Assembly: GCA_947177775.1 (NCBI GenBank)
Contig: CAMWVS010000006.1
Span: 1 to 64,000 of the forward strand
Direction: 5' to 3'
Length of the DNA: 64,000 bases
From: an uncultured Prevotella sp.
GTDB lineage: Bacteria; Bacteroidota; Bacteroidia; Bacteroidales; Bacteroidaceae
The position numbers and the translations under genes are program-made. The notes under the pieces are model-generated. The model did no database searches. It was not told the origin of the DNA and worked only from the letters and a program-made list of their open reading frames with translations. Of the stretch, positions 59,670 through 64,000 are shown one piece after another (position 1 is the first letter of the stretch; each line of letters opens with the position of its first letter).

Positions 59670-61457
59670 ATGAGATTTATGAAAAAATATATATTATTAT
59701 CCGTGTTGCCGACTATGCTCATGACCTCATGTATTGACACGTCAGTGCTCCCGGTTGACCAGATTACAGGAGATGATTTCTGGCAGAACAAGGAGGAGGT
59801 CACTAATATGGTCACGGACGTATATAAACACATGTGTGCAGAGAGCGCCGTAGAGCGTTATCTCGTATGGGGAAACTTCCGTTCCGATGAGATGGCACCA
59901 TATTCAGGTTCTTTGGGAGGTAAGCTCAATTCCTTGAAAGATATCAGTGACGGTGCTATGACAAGTACCAATACGTATGCTGACTGGGCCTCCATGTATG
60001 ATATAATCAATCGTTGCAATATCGTGTTGGAGAAGGCACCTGCTGTGGTGACAAAAGACCCTTCCTACACTCAGGAGACATACTATACGGACGAATCACA
60101 GATGCTCGGTATTCGTGCTTTGTGCCACTTCTATCTGATCCGTGCGTTCCGTGACATACCCTATTCCACAACAGCCTATATGAATAGCAGTGTGGATATG
60201 TATGTGAGCCAGGAAGCGCCGATCTACACCCTTGAGAAGTGTATAACTGACCTCAACCGTGCATTGGAGCATCCTCTTTCTCCTACGGCATACACAGACT
60301 GGCGTCGGGTGGGATTGCTCAATCGTGATGGTATAAAGGCCATTTTGGCTGATGTGTACCTTTGGAGAGCCTCAATGACCCATAATGCGGATGACTACCG
60401 TAAGTGTGCTGATCTCTGCCAGGAAATTATCGATTCAAAGATGTCACAGTACCGTGGCGGTAATATCGGTGGTTTTGGCCCGATGGGCGGCGGCATGGGT
60501 CCTTCTATATCTGATGACATGAAGTATCCCCTCTTGAGTGGAGAATATGCTTTCATCTCCACGTTCATATCGGGCAATTCGATGGAGAGTATTTTTGAGA
60601 TACAGATGGATGGTCAGAACAATTCCAATAACGGCGTGAGAAATCTCTATTGGAATTATGATGAGAAAAACAGAAACACCGGTTTTGTCAAAGGAACCGT
60701 GAGTGTCTTCGGTCAGGCTGGCCAGACCTCTTCAGCCTATGCTACGAACACTGATTACCGTTTCTATGAGAATGTGTATAGCGCTGGTGGTTCGAACCTC
60801 ACGGAGCTTAATATCCGTAAAATGGTCACAGCCGATGCAACCGCTTTAAGGGATAATACAGCGAATAATGTAAGCTCCTGGAAACCTGATAACAGCAATC
60901 CTGGAGGTGGTCGTAATGGTACTATGAACCAGATAGATCAGAACTTCATATTCTATCGTCTTACTGACGTTATGCTTATGAGAGCCGAAGCCTTGACACA
61001 GCTTGATGAGAAAGATGAAGCATTCGAGCTGGTATATGAGGTTAACAAGCGCAGCCAGACGTCAGAGGCCAACTATCTGAAGGCCGATGAGCTTCAGACA
61101 ACATTGGATTATGAAAAGCTTGTGCTTGCCGAGCGTCAGCGTGAACTCTGTTTTGAGGGTAAGCGCTGGTTTGACCTCATGCGTTTCAATTATCGCAATG
61201 TTGAGGGAATCCGGCCTGATCTGATGCTTTGGGAAATTTCAGGTGGTACTTCTAACAAGAACGCATTTGTTAGAAACTATACCGAGATGATGAATATAGT
61301 TCAGCTGCGGTATATAGAAGGAGGTTCTGCCATCTGCTCTAAGATGAATTGGGAGCCCTATCTCTACTTCCCTGTATTGGAAAGCGAGCTGAAGGTCAAT
61401 GTCAATCTGCATCAGAATCCTGTATATAGCTCAAACGATATATATGTTAAGAATTAA
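59670..61457 (+). CDS. SusD/RagB-family nutrient-binding lipoprotein
   Basis: Lipobox MTSCID; DDFWQNKEEVTNMVTDVYKHM; LAERQRELCFEGKRWFDLMRF. Confidence 0.95.
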   Translation: MRFMKKYILLSVLPTMLMTSCIDTSVLPVDQITGDDFWQNKEEVTNMVTDVYKHMCAESAVERYLVWGNFRSDEMAPYSGSLGGKLNSLKDISDGAMTSTNTYADWASMYDIINRCNIVLEKAPAVVTKDPSYTQETYYTDESQMLGIRALCHFYLIRAFRDIPYSTTAYMNSSVDMYVSQEAPIYTLEKCITDLNRALEHPLSPTAYTDWRRVGLLNRDGIKAILADVYLWRASMTHNADDYRKCADLCQEIIDSKMSQYRGGNIGGFGPMGGGMGPSISDDMKYPLLSGEYAFISTFISGNSMESIFEIQMDGQNNSNNGVRNLYWNYDEKNRNTGFVKGTVSVFGQAGQTSSAYATNTDYRFYENVYSAGGSNLTELNIRKMVTADATALRDNTANNVSSWKPDNSNPGGGRNGTMNQIDQNFIFYRLTDVMLMRAEALTQLDEKDEAFELVYEVNKRSQTSEANYLKADELQTTLDYEKLVLAERQRELCFEGKRWFDLMRFNYRNVEGIRPDLMLWEISGGTSNKNAFVRNYTEMMNIVQLRYIEGGSAICSKMNWEPYLYFPVLESELKVNVNLHQNPVYSSNDIYVKN

Positions 61458-61459
61458 AA

Positions 61460-63706
61460 ATGCCAAGTGTTATGAATATAAATATAAAGAAATCATTGAA
61501 GATGGTTGCCGGCATCTTTTTAGCGGCCGGCAGCATGATTATCTCCTCGTGTACGGCAGAACCGGATGATTCCAATCTGTATACATTTACGGGTGAGACA
61601 ATCGAGGACTTCATAACTAACAATGAGTCGGATTTCAGTAATTTTAATTATATACTGAAGCGTGCCGGGTATGACAGAATCTTGAGTTCTTACGGAACGT
61701 ACAGCTGTTTCCTCCCCACTAATGATGCTGTCATCGCATACGTGCAGGAACTGTATAACGATGAGGATGCCATACTTCCCCATCATGGAATGCCGGCTGT
61801 CGCTGACCCTAACAATGTGCCGTTGGACAATCTGACAGACAGTCTCTGCCGCACCATAGCCATGTATCACGTGGCCGGTATCGTATATCGTGTTGCCGAC
61901 ATCAGCGATGGTTCTTCCAATGCTGTCGTTACTCCCCTTTCCGGTCCTCAGATTACCGCAAGTGTGGTTGACGGCTCGGTTCTGCTTAATGACAAAGCGA
62001 TGATTACATATAGTAGCGACAATGACGGTACTGACCTTGTCAACGGTATCGTACATGTGGTGAGCTCTGTTATCCCGCGTGCCACCAAGCTGGTGACCAC
62101 AGATCTTATAAAGGATGGCCGTTTCAACCGTTTTGCAGAGGCTCTTCGCCGTACAGGACTTGATCAGATGATGGAGAAGACCAAGAAAGAAGCGTCAAAG
62201 GAAGATCTTCCTACCATCACTCCCGGTGAGGACGGCGCTGCTTCTTATTGGGTAACTCCGGAACCCAGCGACATCAAGTTCACCATCTTTGCCGAGACCG
62301 ATGAGGTGTTCGAGGCACAGGGCATAACAGACCTTAATTCTTTGGTGCGCCACGCAGCAGAGTGGTATGGTAAGGCCGCTACGGGAAATTCGCGTGGAGA
62401 AAACGAAGGATGGTATGACTGGTATCGCAACAATGGTGTGGAGATAGATACCCGACTGGAGAGTGAAGGTGGTGACTATACAAAGGAAAACCACGTACTT
62501 AACATGTTTGTGCGTTATCACATCCTTTCATTCGGTGTGGATAGAAACGCTTTGCCAAATGACTATTGCGTTTATGATAAGTCTGGATGGACCGGCGATT
62601 CATTTGACTATTATGAGACCCTGCTCCCCAAGACTCTTATGAAGATGTGGTATGTGAACAGATTCCAGAACGCAACCATTAAGAAATATTACATCAACCG
62701 TTATGTGGAGAACAATACTCTTACCGACGGTGTCGGTGAGGCTGTTGAGACAGTCGGTTCAGACGGAATGCATGCCCTTCGTTTCACTGGAGTGGAAGTT
62801 GATGTCGAGAATGTGCTTCGTTCCATGAACGGATTTATCTATCCGATAAAGGACATCCTCATCTATAATAGTACGGTTCCTAACGGTGTTCTTAACGAGC
62901 GTTTGCGTTTTGACGTCCTTTCGCTTCTTGGTGAGACCATGAGCTCCGGCTTCAGAGGTATCTACTGTCAGGACATGGTGTCGCGCAGCGGCAATTCCAG
63001 CGTAGGACGTATCCGTTTCCCGGTTGACTATTTTGACAACGTTGTAGTTTACAATGGAAACAAAACAAAACTGGATATGAACCTGTTGGCAAATCCCGGT
63101 TCTAACTCATTCCTGCTCTATAAGGGAGACTCTTTCCAGGGCAAGGGTGTCTATGACCTTGCTATCAAGTTGCCTCCCGTACCGGATGGTCTGTATGAGC
63201 TTCGTGTGGCTGCAACAAACTTTGGCAACCGTGGCTCCATGCTGCAGTTCTATCTTGGTGAGGGTAGCTCCGATCTTAATGCAATGAGACCTATCGATAT
63301 TCCTATTGACTTGCGTATGGCAACAGATGTCGGCAGTGATGCCCGTCTGGCTGCTACGGGTTATGTTCCTTGCAATGATCCGACCAATTATCCTGACGAC
63401 TATGCCGATAGAGGTATTGAATCCGATAAGGTTATGCGTGCCCACAGCTATATGCGTGACGGATTGTCAATTGTGAAGGAGTCTGATGGCTCAAATTCAA
63501 AACCGTCAAGCATGAATGCCCGTTATGTAGCCTATCAGCTGCGTCGAATACTGTTGAAGGACGAGTTTAAGCAGAAAGACTATTGGCTCCGTATGAAGAC
63601 TGTGCTTCCCAAGTATGAAGACAAGAAATTCCAGCTGGACTACATCGAGCTTGTTCCTCAGAGCGTATATGATGGACGCGGCGTGTACAGAGAGGATTTG
63701 TATTAA
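61460..63706 (+). CDS. Fasciclin (FAS1) domain lipoprotein
   Basis: FNYILKRAGYDRILSSYGTYSCFLPTNDAVIAYVQELY...DGTDLVNGIVHVVSSVI. Confidence 0.82.
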   Translation: MPSVMNINIKKSLKMVAGIFLAAGSMIISSCTAEPDDSNLYTFTGETIEDFITNNESDFSNFNYILKRAGYDRILSSYGTYSCFLPTNDAVIAYVQELYNDEDAILPHHGMPAVADPNNVPLDNLTDSLCRTIAMYHVAGIVYRVADISDGSSNAVVTPLSGPQITASVVDGSVLLNDKAMITYSSDNDGTDLVNGIVHVVSSVIPRATKLVTTDLIKDGRFNRFAEALRRTGLDQMMEKTKKEASKEDLPTITPGEDGAASYWVTPEPSDIKFTIFAETDEVFEAQGITDLNSLVRHAAEWYGKAATGNSRGENEGWYDWYRNNGVEIDTRLESEGGDYTKENHVLNMFVRYHILSFGVDRNALPNDYCVYDKSGWTGDSFDYYETLLPKTLMKMWYVNRFQNATIKKYYINRYVENNTLTDGVGEAVETVGSDGMHALRFTGVEVDVENVLRSMNGFIYPIKDILIYNSTVPNGVLNERLRFDVLSLLGETMSSGFRGIYCQDMVSRSGNSSVGRIRFPVDYFDNVVVYNGNKTKLDMNLLANPGSNSFLLYKGDSFQGKGVYDLAIKLPPVPDGLYELRVAATNFGNRGSMLQFYLGEGSSDLNAMRPIDIPIDLRMATDVGSDARLAATGYVPCNDPTNYPDDYADRGIESDKVMRAHSYMRDGLSIVKESDGSNSKPSSMNARYVAYQLRRILLKDEFKQKDYWLRMKTVLPKYEDKKFQLDYIELVPQSVYDGRGVYREDLY

Positions 63707-63734
63707 TAACAAACAATAAAAGTTTAAGAATTAT

Positions 63735-64000
63735 ATGAAGCGAAATAAATTAATATACAGCATGATTGCGGCGACGACATTGTTCGCCGCATCATGCACC
63801 GACTTCGATGATTATAATGAGGCCTACACGGACAGCAATCCTTTGGGAAATGCTTCTTTGTGGGAGAACATTGAGGCTAATGGTGAATTGTCCCAGTTCG
63901 CTGAGGTGCTGAAGTATGTCGGTTATGATAAGGAGTTGCAGAACTCACGTACATATACGGTATGGGCTCCTCTTAACGGAACATTTGATTACAAGTCTCT
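63735..64000 (+). CDS. Fasciclin-domain-like lipoprotein, N-terminal fragment (3' end outside window)
   Basis: MKRNKLIYSMIAATTLFAASCTDFDDYNEAYTDSNPLGNASLWENIEANGELSQFAEVLKYVGYDKELQNSRTYTVWAPLNGTFDYKS. Confidence 0.75.
   Translation, partial: MKRNKLIYSMIAATTLFAASCTDFDDYNEAYTDSNPLGNASLWENIEANGELSQFAEVLKYVGYDKELQNSRTYTVWAPLNGTFDYKS

Noticed and set aside
1-64000. tRNA, rRNA or tmRNA genes
   Set aside because: No cloverleaf-like or rRNA-like segments recognised in the intergenic regions by eye; a tRNAscan/Infernal run would be decisive

Overview
This is a Bacteroidales chromosome segment, Prevotellaceae-like by gene content and TAnnTTTG-type promoters; that placement is inference. Part A (about 1-19 kb) is mostly housekeeping: GSCFA fragment, MurF-Alr fusion, hexuronate-type MFS, nitroreductase, BASS-type transporter, DnaA, MlaD/MCE, AmiC-type amidase, FolB, and B12-dependent RNR. 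Part B (about 19-24 kb) holds an outer-membrane beta-barrel protein and a double GH43-like protein. Part C (about 24-35 kb) is an exopolysaccharide glycosyltransferase island with two divergent paralogous GT2-GT1 cassettes. Part D (about 35-64 kb) is a polysaccharide-utilisation region that looks aimed at rhamnogalacturonan: GH2, two PL11 lyases, T9SS-tailed secreted proteins, SusC/SusD and three fasciclin-domain proteins, the last cut off by the window end. The most interesting signals are: (i) a roughly 800-bp intergenic segment bounded by 33-bp near-perfect inverted repeats (31/33) between the two divergent GT cassettes. It holds a promoter next to one repeat, and the opposite repeat begins a promoterless, stop-interrupted leader gene, so it is a candidate invertible switch or the scar of one; (ii) two copies of a ~380-bp dispersed element with a modular GC-rich core and frame-conserved ORFs ending CTRKTREF; (iii) a palindrome-bounded, in-frame repeat insertion of about 90 aa inside MurF; (iv) a 43-bp perfect hairpin with an array of related motifs; (v) a PL11 lyase fused to autotransporter-type beta-strand repeats and a T9SS tail. 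All calls come from reading the sequence; no database searches were run.
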